Origin: Anaerolineales bacterium UBA2317
Lineage (GTDB): Bacteria > Chloroflexota > Anaerolineae > Anaerolineales > Villigracilaceae
Assembly (NCBI GenBank): GCA_002345215.1
Contig: DDVH01000055.1
Span: forward strand, 78,455-85,195
DNA: 6,741 nucleotides
Reading direction: 5' to 3'
The position numbers were made by a program, and so were the translations under genes. Positions 1-5,882 of this stretch are shown here, piece after piece. Positions within the stretch are counted from its first letter, which is position 1, and every line of letters starts with the position of its first letter. The notes under the pieces were generated by a model. It ran no database searches. It worked only from the letters and a program-made list of their open reading frames with translations, and was not told the DNA's origin.

Positions 1-945
1 GTCGCCGCACGACTCGCCGCCGAACATAATCTTGATATCACAAAAATTAAAACAAATGGTGGGCAAGTCCGCAAAGAAGATGTGCTTGCTTATATAGAAG
101 AAAGAGGAAAGAAGAAAGATTTATTTTCATCTCGTGTACTTGCATCTCCAAAAGCAAAACGCTTAGCCAAAGAAAATAACATTGACTTATCCACAATCAA
201 AGGAACTGGACCAGAAGGTGCAATTCTATTTTCCAATATCCAATCTCTACTCTCAACTTCACCAATTACCAATAACCAATTACCAACATCGAAAATGTGG
301 CGCACCATGGCAGACCGCCTCACCCAAGCATGGACAACAATTCCACATTTCTACTTAATGCGAGAAGTCAATGCTTCGAGATTAATCACATGGCGTGAAA
401 AAGTTCAAAAGAACTCTGCCGAAAAAATTACTTTCACCGATTTGTTAGTCAAGTTAACGGCTGTTGCTTTACGAAAATATCCGCGTCTAAATGCTTCATG
501 GATTAATGAAAACATTGTGCTTAATCAAGATGTAAATATTGGTCTCGCCGTTGCAGTGGATGATGGTTTGCTAGTTCCCGTTATTCACCATGCCGATGAA
601 ATGAATTTGACTCAATTGGCTTCAAGCCGTAGTGGAATTGTTACTAGAGCAAAGTCTAATAAATTGACTTTAGATGATTTAAGCGGAGGAACTTTCACCA
701 TCAGCAACCTCGGCATGTATGGTGTGGATGCGTTTAATGCCATTGTGAATCCACCTCAAGCCGCGATTTTAGCAGTCAGCCGAATCGCAGACCGTGTTGT
801 GCCAGTCAATGGGCAACCACTTATTCAACCGATGATGACATTAAGTTTATCTTGTGACCATCGCGCTGTAGATGGCGCACGTGGCGCAGAATTTTTACAA
901 GCACTCGCAGATTTAATCGAAGAACCTTTGCAATTATTAAATTAA
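1..945 (+). CDS. 2-oxoacid dehydrogenase complex E2 (dihydrolipoamide acyltransferase), 5' truncated
   Basis: The reading frame is open from base 1, so the start and the lipoyl domain lie outside the window; 314 residues are visible. Residues 1-32 (VAARLAAEHNLD...RKEDVLAYI) are most of one peripheral-subunit-binding domain. Residues 48-84 (ASPKAKRLAKENNIDL...GTGPEG) are a second one. A short Ser/Thr/Asn/Pro linker follows, then the CoA-dependent acyltransferase domain at about 98-314. That domain carries the family's catalytic DHRAVDG motif (His287, Asp291) and the typical GLAVAVDDGLLVPVI and FTISNLGMYG blocks. E2 moves the acyl group made by the E1 decarboxylase from lipoamide to CoA and forms the core of the cytoplasmic complex. 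Whether the substrate is pyruvate, acetoin or a branched 2-oxoacid cannot be told from this part. It lies 8 nt before the first bicupin, so it is probably the end of an E1-E2 set that shares their operon. Confidence 0.93.
   Translation, partial: VAARLAAEHNLDITKIKTNGGQVRKEDVLAYIEERGKKKDLFSSRVLASPKAKRLAKENNIDLSTIKGTGPEGAILFSNIQSLLSTSPITNNQLPTSKMWRTMADRLTQAWTTIPHFYLMREVNASRLITWREKVQKNSAEKITFTDLLVKLTAVALRKYPRLNASWINENIVLNQDVNIGLAVAVDDGLLVPVIHHADEMNLTQLASSRSGIVTRAKSNKLTLDDLSGGTFTISNLGMYGVDAFNAIVNPPQAAILAVSRIADRVVPVNGQPLIQPMMTLSLSCDHRAVDGARGAEFLQALADLIEEPLQLLN
96..119 (+). repeat. Heptanucleotide purine repeat in the linker between the two E2 binding domains
   Basis: A 24-nt all-purine tract reads as AGAAGAA, then AGAGGAA, then AGAAGAA, then a partial AGA, a 7-bp period with one mismatch. 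It encodes the charged linker around EERGKKKD that joins the first and second peripheral-subunit-binding domains. Purine tracts can show such periods by chance, so on its own this is modest evidence. It gains weight from the second 7-bp repeat in the next linker. Confidence 0.55.
261..288 (+). repeat. Four-unit heptanucleotide tandem repeat (ACCAATT type) inside the E2 gene
   Basis: Four consecutive 7-bp units fit the consensus ACCAATT. Units 1 and 3 are identical, unit 2 ends in ATA instead of ATT, and unit 4 is ACCAACA. The array encodes the linker PITNNQLPT just before the catalytic domain. Its length (28 bp) is not a multiple of 3, yet the frame stays open. It resembles the short heptamer repeats known from cyanobacteria and some other bacteria. 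Kinship to those is inference. Confidence 0.75.
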
Positions 946-953
946 GGATAAAT

Positions 954-1784
954 ATGCATTACGTATCCAAAATTGACTCAAGCATTGCTCAAACACCGAA
1001 GTTATATGAAGGTCATAGCCTTGGCTTTCGTTATGCAAGCTATGTCTATCGTGGGATGGGTTCAGTTCACATGGGTACTGGCATTTGCTTTTTAGATGCA
1101 AATGGAAAAATCGAGTCACACTTACATTCATTTGAAGAAAGTTTTTATATTCTCGAAGGCGAGGTGACTTTACAAATCGGTGACCAGACTCATCAACTCA
1201 GTGCGGGGAATTACGGGTTGATTAGCACTGGTATCAAACATTCTCTTCATAACGCGAGTAATAAATCCACTCGTTGGTTGGAGATGCACTCACCTCAACC
1301 ACGCAATATAGATTATGGACGTGACACGTTCTTCATCAGTTCAGGCGAAGCAAATGCTTCGGAGAATGCAAACAGCTTCATAGGTCATTTTGATGAAGCG
1401 CAATTGCCAACACCCGGCGGTGCATCTCAAATGGAAGGATTCAATCCCACCACTGGAGTCGCCATCAAAATGTTTGTTGACCGTTCATTTGGTGCAGTTC
1501 ATCAATCATTATTTTTGATTCAATACATGCCTGCCGCAAAGATTGATCCGCATGACCATACCTTTGAAGAATCCTATTACATCGTCAGCGGACGTGTGAA
1601 AGCAACTGCCGATGGAAAAGTATATGACCTTGGCGCAGGTGATGTGATTTGGACGAGTGTAGGTTGCATTCATAGTTTTGAAAATGTTGGGAATGAACCC
1701 GTGCGTTGGATTGAAACACAAGCACCATTACCACCTGCCAAAGAAGTTTTTCGTTTTGAACGCGATTGGACTCAATATCAATAA
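954..1784 (+). CDS. Bicupin metalloprotein, first of a tandem pair
   Basis: This 276-residue protein has two beta-barrel cupin domains and no signal peptide, so it should be cytoplasmic. In domain 1 the metal ligands read HLHSFEE (His56, His58, Glu62), with His96 in the second motif GNYGLISTGIKHSLHN. In domain 2 they read HDHTFEE (His200, His202, Glu206), with His240 in GDVIWTSVGCIHSFEN. Both sites are thus complete for a divalent metal such as Mn, Fe or Ni. Bicupins include ring-cleaving dioxygenases, oxalate decarboxylases, isomerases and ureidoglycine aminohydrolase; the last uses an E/H/H/Q site, which is not the pattern here. The reaction is unknown. The ATG is preceded by AAGGA (944-948), 5 nt upstream and overlapping the E2 stop codon, which fixes the start. 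It is clearly homologous to the next gene: for example RWLEMHSPQPR here against RWAESLAPQPR there. Confidence 0.9.
   Translation: MHYVSKIDSSIAQTPKLYEGHSLGFRYASYVYRGMGSVHMGTGICFLDANGKIESHLHSFEESFYILEGEVTLQIGDQTHQLSAGNYGLISTGIKHSLHNASNKSTRWLEMHSPQPRNIDYGRDTFFISSGEANASENANSFIGHFDEAQLPTPGGASQMEGFNPTTGVAIKMFVDRSFGAVHQSLFLIQYMPAAKIDPHDHTFEESYYIVSGRVKATADGKVYDLGAGDVIWTSVGCIHSFENVGNEPVRWIETQAPLPPAKEVFRFERDWTQYQ
1346..1361. repeat. Short perfect palindrome CGAAGCA-AA-TGCTTCG
   Basis: Arms of 7 bp flank a 2-nt centre, inside the codons for GEANASEN in the linker between the two cupin domains of the first bicupin. The second bicupin shows nothing similar at the matching place. It may be a chance product of the codons or a small inserted repeat. 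Confidence 0.4.
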
Positions 1785-1789
1785 GAGGA
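1783..1789 (+). promoter_or_regulatory. Ribosome binding site that sets the start of the second bicupin
   Basis: AAGAGGA overlaps the stop codon of the first bicupin and ends 6 nt before the ATG at 1796. The frame is open further upstream to a TTG at 1766, but that start would lie inside the preceding gene with no ribosome binding site, so 1796 is the better start. Confidence 0.7.
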
Positions 1790-1795
1790 TGTTAT

Positions 1796-2704
1796 ATGCA
1801 AAAATATCACATTGTTAAAACTGCCGCAGATGCGGATTACAAATTACCAAAAGCGTATGAAAAAATAAGCAAAGGTTATCGCGTTTGGTCTATAGTGAAT
1901 CATGAAACAGGTTCTGTACATCAAGAATTTAATTTGTGCGAATTAGAACCCGGTGGAAGTATCAATACACATTTACATACATTTGAAGAAAGCATATACA
2001 TTCTCGAAGGTGAATTGACTTGTGCCACAGGTGATGGAACTTATTTAATGAAGCAAGGTGACTATGGTTTCATTCAAGTTGCTGCACCACATGCATTAAG
2101 AAATGAAAGTAATAAAACAGTTCGTTGGGCAGAGAGTTTGGCTCCGCAACCACGCATGGGCATGGATGATGTCTATCCAGTTGCAGAGCTGCCAAAAGTT
2201 TCTCCAATCACAATTGATGCGCGTGACCCACGCACGCGAGCGTTTGGTCATATCTCTGATGCCAATATGGACCCAACAAAACAATCACAAGATTTGTTAG
2301 CACTGTCTGCAAGTATGCGTACAGCTTTGCTTGTGTATAGCGGAATCACGGTCAAGATGATGATTGATAGTGAGTTAGGTGCTCAACTCGCCACCATGTT
2401 TATGGTGCAGTATGTGCCCGGCGGAATGGCTAGTCCACATGACCATCCACTTGAAGAAGCTTATTTAATTTTAGAAGGCGAAGTAGATAGCAAGTTTGAT
2501 GGCATTCATTATTTACTCAAACCCGGTGATGTGGCATGGTCTGGTGTTGGTTGCATCCACGAATTTAAAAATAATACAAACGGAATTGTGCGTTGGTTAG
2601 AAACTGCTACACCTCAACCTTCACGCCGATATTCATATCGCTTCTTACGCGATTGGAAATACTTTGAAGAAAAATTAAACAAAAAGGATGGCAACAATGG
2701 CTAA
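1796..2704 (+). CDS. Bicupin metalloprotein, second of a tandem pair
   Basis: This 302-residue cytoplasmic protein is a paralogue of the gene before it. Domain 1 has HLHTFEE (His59, His61, Glu65) and His99. Its second motif, GDYGFIQVAAPHALRN, has lost the usual Pro and Gly but keeps the metal His. Domain 2 has HDHPLEE (His215, His217, Glu221) and His255 in GDVAWSGVGCIHEFKN. Compared with its partner it has a longer linker between the barrels (about residues 121-180), with a DARDPRTRAFGHISDANMD stretch, and a charged Lys-rich tail. Both proteins end their second barrel with a similar RF..DW sequence. Likely roles are a second metal enzyme for a related intermediate, or one half of a hetero-oligomer with the first bicupin. 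Both are inference. Its last 8 nt overlap the SDR gene. Confidence 0.88.
   Translation: MQKYHIVKTAADADYKLPKAYEKISKGYRVWSIVNHETGSVHQEFNLCELEPGGSINTHLHTFEESIYILEGELTCATGDGTYLMKQGDYGFIQVAAPHALRNESNKTVRWAESLAPQPRMGMDDVYPVAELPKVSPITIDARDPRTRAFGHISDANMDPTKQSQDLLALSASMRTALLVYSGITVKMMIDSELGAQLATMFMVQYVPGGMASPHDHPLEEAYLILEGEVDSKFDGIHYLLKPGDVAWSGVGCIHEFKNNTNGIVRWLETATPQPSRRYSYRFLRDWKYFEEKLNKKDGNNG
2684..2688 (+). promoter_or_regulatory. Ribosome binding site that sets the start of the SDR gene
   Basis: AAGGA lies inside the last codons of the second bicupin, 8 nt before the ATG at 2697. An in-frame ATG at 2688 is also possible but overlaps the last base of this site and has no other one upstream. The start at 2697 (MAKGTVVIAG) also fits the normal distance from an SDR N-terminus to its first beta strand. 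Confidence 0.65.
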
Positions 2705-3398
2705 AGGAACTGTTGTGATTGCTGGAGCAACCAATGAACTAGGTAAAGCACTCGCCAAACATTATGTAGATAAAGGTCATCGCGTTGTAGTCAGTAGCCG
2801 CACAATGGAACGTGCTGAAGCGCTTGCGAAAGAACTCGGTGGCGATTGCGTTCCTGTTGCGTTTGATTTAGCCGAACCACATAGCATTGCTCCTGCATTG
2901 AAAAATGTTGATGATGTCTTGCGCGTTGTGGTAATGGGCATTTATCGTGACGATAACAAAGTGCGTGAATATAACGTGGATGAAGCGATTAAGTTGGTCA
3001 CACTCAAATTAGTTGGATATACAGAAGTTGTGCATGTCCTTCATCCAAAGATGAGGCAAGACGCTTCTATCTTGATTTTTGGCGGGCTCGCTAAAGACCA
3101 GCCTTATCCTGGCTCGACGACGATTACGACAGTCAATGGTGCTATGTCTACATTAATTAATTCTCTGGCAATTGAACTCTCACCCATTCGAGCCAATGCC
3201 ATTCATCCCGGTCAAGTTGGTGATACGCCAGCATGGATGGCAAAACCAAAAGAAGTGCTTGATAACTTAAAGTCACGCACTGCCATGGGACGTTTAGTGA
3301 CTGTTGCAGAAGTGACCGATGCCGCTGTGTTTCTTTTAGAAAATGGTGGCGTGAATGGTGTCAACTTACGCGTTGATGGCGGACGCATGATGAAATAA
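2697..3398 (+). CDS. SDR-fold protein with a non-canonical active site
   Basis: This 233-residue single-domain Rossmann protein has the length of classical short-chain dehydrogenases. The nucleotide loop is GATNELG (residues 10-16): the classical GxxxGxG with Glu14 in place of the middle glycine. SSR (33-35) after the second strand is the kind of site that prefers NADP(H), and DL (57-58) fits the adenine-binding position. The C-terminal half is SDR-like: LAIELSPIRANAIHPG (157-172), then VNLRVDGGRMMK at the end. The catalytic YxxxK is absent. The region that should hold it reads TTITTVNGAM, with Asn147 where Lys is expected and no Tyr four residues before. The usual catalytic Ser region is IFGG (127-130). 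NNAG is replaced by VVMG. It may bind a nucleotide and act by another mechanism, or be a non-catalytic partner. SDR relatives with an NGA motif instead of SKAA do exist. Confidence 0.85.
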   Translation: MAKGTVVIAGATNELGKALAKHYVDKGHRVVVSSRTMERAEALAKELGGDCVPVAFDLAEPHSIAPALKNVDDVLRVVVMGIYRDDNKVREYNVDEAIKLVTLKLVGYTEVVHVLHPKMRQDASILIFGGLAKDQPYPGSTTITTVNGAMSTLINSLAIELSPIRANAIHPGQVGDTPAWMAKPKEVLDNLKSRTAMGRLVTVAEVTDAAVFLLENGGVNGVNLRVDGGRMMK

Positions 3399-3400
3399 TT

Positions 3401-4744
3401 ATGGCAAATAAAATTCTGATTAAGAACGGCATCGTCTTAACCCTCGATAAAAAAATCGGTAACTTTCATCGAGCCGATGTTTTGATTGAGGGAACAAAAA
3501 TCGCGACTGTCAGCCCGAACATCAATGCTGAAGATGCAGAAGTGATTGATGCTTCGGACATGATTGTTATGCCGGGCTTCATTGATACGCATCGCCATGT
3601 GTGGGAGGGGATTCTGCGGAATATTGGAACAGATGTCCCCTTAGAAGGTGAAGCGAGTTATTCGTCTTTCATTTTAAATACGCTTGCACCAGTTTATCGC
3701 CCGGAAGATGCATACATTGGCAATCTTGTCGGTTTGTATGGCGCGATTGATGCAGGTATTACAACGATTCTTGATTGGTCACATATCCAAACCACACGTG
3801 ACCATGCCGATGCGGTCATTAAAGCATTAAGTGAATCTGGAATGCGGGCTGTGTTTGCGTATGGCTATCCGTGGTGGAAAAACCCTGATGAACAACAAGA
3901 ACAATGGATTCGTGATGTTGCGAAAACATATTTTTCATCCAAAGACCAATTGCTGACTTTTGCAATTGCACCCCCGGGACCAGAATTCACTCCGTTTGAA
4001 GTTGCAAAATCACAATGGGGATTAGCACGTGAGTTAAATGTTCGCATCACCGTGCATGTCGGCGTTGGCACAGCAGGCAAGCATGGAAAACTTGCCGAAA
4101 TGGGCAAAGCAGGTTTGCTTAAGGATGATACGACGTATATCCATTGCACTACATTGAGTGATGATGAAATCAAAATGATTGTTGATAGTGGCGGAACAGT
4201 TTCTCTCGCTTCACCAGTTGAAATGAATATGGGACATGGCATGCCACCGATTCAGCGCTTTTTAGACCGTGGATTGAAACCAAGTTTGAGCATTGATGTA
4301 GAAACCAACATGCCAAACGATATGTTTACGCAAATGCGTTCGGTACATTCATTACAAAAGACAATAATTTTTGATAAGCAACTTGCTGGCAAACGTGGCT
4401 TGCCATCGTTTTTAAATTCACGTGATGTGATTGAGTTTGCAACCATTGAAGGTGCACGCGCCAATGGTTTGTTGGATAAAACTGGCACACTCACGCCCGG
4501 CAAAGAAGCCGATTTGATACTGCTAAGAACAGACCGCCCAAACATTTTGCCGGTCAACGACCCGATTGGTGCAGTGGTATGGGGCATGGATACGAGTAAT
4601 GTTGATTCAGTTTTTGTAGCAGGTAAAGCATTGAAACGAAATGGAAATTTGTTGAATGTAAATATTGATGATTTGCGTAACAAGGCGTATCAATCACGTG
4701 ATTATGTCGTTGCTCAATCAGGCTTCAAGTTGCCAGAATTATAG
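3401..4744 (+). CDS. Amidohydrolase of the ATZ/TRZ (TrzA/SsnA-like) type
   Basis: This 447-residue metal-dependent hydrolase of the amidohydrolase superfamily is cytoplasmic. The N-terminal beta domain (ILIKNGIVLTLD) leads into the barrel motif MPGFIDTHRHVWEG, giving metal ligands His64 and His66. His219 (ITVHVG), His248 (YIHCTTLSDDEI) and Asp299 (SIDVETNMPNDMF) complete the expected site. The C-terminal beta domain carries TGTLTPGKEADLILL and VFVAGKALKRNG, as in relatives. Family members deaminate or dechlorinate triazines, adenosine derivatives, guanine and similar N-heterocycles. In deaminases the third His is usually followed three residues on by a catalytic Glu (HxxE); here that position is Val222, which argues against a standard deaminase. 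The substrate is not identifiable. The ATG is 2 nt after the SDR stop codon and has no good ribosome binding site, so translation is probably coupled to that gene. Confidence 0.92.
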   Translation: MANKILIKNGIVLTLDKKIGNFHRADVLIEGTKIATVSPNINAEDAEVIDASDMIVMPGFIDTHRHVWEGILRNIGTDVPLEGEASYSSFILNTLAPVYRPEDAYIGNLVGLYGAIDAGITTILDWSHIQTTRDHADAVIKALSESGMRAVFAYGYPWWKNPDEQQEQWIRDVAKTYFSSKDQLLTFAIAPPGPEFTPFEVAKSQWGLARELNVRITVHVGVGTAGKHGKLAEMGKAGLLKDDTTYIHCTTLSDDEIKMIVDSGGTVSLASPVEMNMGHGMPPIQRFLDRGLKPSLSIDVETNMPNDMFTQMRSVHSLQKTIIFDKQLAGKRGLPSFLNSRDVIEFATIEGARANGLLDKTGTLTPGKEADLILLRTDRPNILPVNDPIGAVVWGMDTSNVDSVFVAGKALKRNGNLLNVNIDDLRNKAYQSRDYVVAQSGFKLPEL

Positions 4745-4752
4745 GAATTACG

Positions 4753-5799
4753 ATGAAAAAATTGACAACCTCCCCACTTCTCACTTCCATTGTGGTTTCG
4801 TCCCGTTACTTATCAGTTTGGATTGCTATCTTATTGCTGATTCTCGCCTGCTATTGGATTGCTCCATCAACGCTCACACGCACCTCCTTCACAACGGTTC
4901 TTCCTCTGACCTCCTTTTTGGCTCTTGCCGCGTTGGGTCAAATGCTAGTTGTGATGACCGGCGGCATTGACTTATCAATCCCCGGTGTGATGACGCTCGC
5001 CGCACTGGTTACAGTGGGAATCTCAGGCAATCTTGATGAACGTTTGCCTGTTGCAATTGCAACAGCATTAGGCGTTTCTCTTTTGCTTGGGCTTATCTCA
5101 GGGACGTTGGTCGGGGTGTTGAAATTAAATCCGCTCATCGTCACATTAGCAATGGGACAAATCATCTACGGTGCGGCACTGGCATATGCTGATAATGTCC
5201 CGAACGAAGCATCTGTTCCGCCTGGCTTTGCGGAATGGATTACTGCACCGTTTCTTGGTTTGAATAATGTCGTATGGATGGTTGTAATAATCTCCATTGT
5301 TTTGGTTCTGATATTTCGTTACACAGAATTTGGTCGTAAATTTCAATCAGTTGGTGCCAATCCACACGCGGCTTGGATATTGGGCTTGCGTGTCAACGGG
5401 TATGTCATCCTTGCCTATATGACTGCTTATCTATTGTACGGTTTGAATGGCATTGTGCTGGCAGGATTTCTTCGCAGTCCAAGTTTGGTACTCGGTGCGC
5501 CATATCTGCTGGGTCCAATTGCGGCAGTAGTGATTGCAGGCGCATCGCTCACGGGTGGATTGGCAAATGCTATTTCCACTTGGGGAGCGGCTTTCTTCCT
5601 CGTATTGTTGAACCAAATGTTGCGGGTATTAGGACTCCCCACCGCATTGCAATTTACAGTGTTTGGCATTGCGATTATTGGCGGTATGGTCATTTCCGGT
5701 GACCGCATCGTCACCTTAATCGAAAATTCGCTGATAGGTATTTCCCGATTCAAAAAGAATAATGCCGAAGATGAGAAAGGAGGCGTGCAGGCAACATGA
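4753..5799 (+). CDS. ABC transporter permease, ribose/xylose (RbsC) type
   Basis: This 348-residue integral membrane protein has many hydrophobic segments, starting at about residues 20-37 and 46-68 and ending near 299-316. The signature of RbsC-type permeases is clear: ALGQMLVVMTGGIDLSIPGVM (60-80), followed by the cytoplasmic loop FGRKFQSVGANPHAAWILGL (193-212) that contacts the ATPase, then IAGASLTGG (261-269). It forms the membrane channel for import of a small solute, classically a sugar or nucleoside and sometimes autoinducer-2 or polyols. It starts 8 nt after the amidohydrolase, with AGGAA (4743-4747) overlapping that gene's stop codon. The tie to the amidohydrolase suggests the imported solute is its substrate or a precursor. 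The C-terminal tail (about 332-348) is charged and ends with KGGVQAT. No ATPase gene is in the window. Confidence 0.94.
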   Translation: MKKLTTSPLLTSIVVSSRYLSVWIAILLLILACYWIAPSTLTRTSFTTVLPLTSFLALAALGQMLVVMTGGIDLSIPGVMTLAALVTVGISGNLDERLPVAIATALGVSLLLGLISGTLVGVLKLNPLIVTLAMGQIIYGAALAYADNVPNEASVPPGFAEWITAPFLGLNNVVWMVVIISIVLVLIFRYTEFGRKFQSVGANPHAAWILGLRVNGYVILAYMTAYLLYGLNGIVLAGFLRSPSLVLGAPYLLGPIAAVVIAGASLTGGLANAISTWGAAFFLVLLNQMLRVLGLPTALQFTVFGIAIIGGMVISGDRIVTLIENSLIGISRFKKNNAEDEKGGVQAT

Positions 5800-5882
5800 C
5801 TCGATGCTCGCTGGTTACAGCGGACATCCAAGAATTCAACATATCCTTTTATAGACTAACCAACCTAAGGAGAAGAAAATGA
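5796..5882 (+). CDS. Possible 28-residue small ORF bridging permease and binding-protein genes
   Basis: An ORF beginning MTRCSLVTADIQEF and ending NLRRRK fills the gap between the two transporter genes. Its ATG overlaps the permease stop as ATGA (5796-5799), and its TGA overlaps the next start as ATGA (5879-5882). AAAGGAGG at 5776-5783 is a strong ribosome binding site, but its 12-nt spacing is long. The peptide has no domain I recognise and a basic tail. An ORF this short can arise by chance. It could be a leader peptide that couples translation of the two genes, a remnant of a lost gene, or nothing. Confidence 0.25.
   Translation: MTRCSLVTADIQEFNISFYRLTNLRRRK
5867..5872 (+). promoter_or_regulatory. 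Strong ribosome binding site of the substrate-binding lipoprotein gene
   Basis: AAGGAG ends 6 nt before the ATG at 5879. It is the strongest site in the window, which fits the higher amounts usually needed for binding proteins than for their permeases. An upstream TCCTT (5844-5848) could pair with part of it. Confidence 0.8.

Noticed and set aside
1766..1795. A 10-codon longer N-terminus of the second bicupin from a TTG start
   Set aside because: It would start inside the first bicupin without a ribosome binding site, while ATG 1796 has AAGAGGA at a good distance.
954..2704. Bicupins as (S)-ureidoglycine aminohydrolases of allantoin breakdown
   Set aside because: That enzyme uses an E/H/H/Q metal site in one domain. 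Here both domains carry the standard HxHxxxE plus His pattern, and no other allantoin gene is visible.
3865..4683. Two long minus-strand ORFs (125 and 143 codons) opposite the amidohydrolase
   Set aside because: The plus strand is a complete amidohydrolase. The antisense translations have no motif and no ribosome binding site I can see.
4665..4970. A 101-codon plus-strand ORF across the amidohydrolase-permease junction
   Set aside because: It overlaps the ends of two well-supported genes in another frame, shows no family motif, and is rich in Cys, Ser and His as shadow frames often are.
5373..5702. A 109-codon plus-strand ORF inside the permease gene
   Set aside because: The permease frame carries clear RbsC-type motifs over the same bases; this frame gives a Cys/Arg-rich sequence with no motif.
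5809..5822. Hairpin CGCTG-GTTA-CAGCG as a terminator
   Set aside because: The stem is only 5 bp and no T-run follows, so it does not look like an intrinsic terminator.
5800..5878. A promoter in the 79-bp gap (TATAGA at 5850-5855 as a -10 box)
   Set aside because: No acceptable -35 box lies 16-18 bp upstream; GTTACA at 5814-5819 is too far away.
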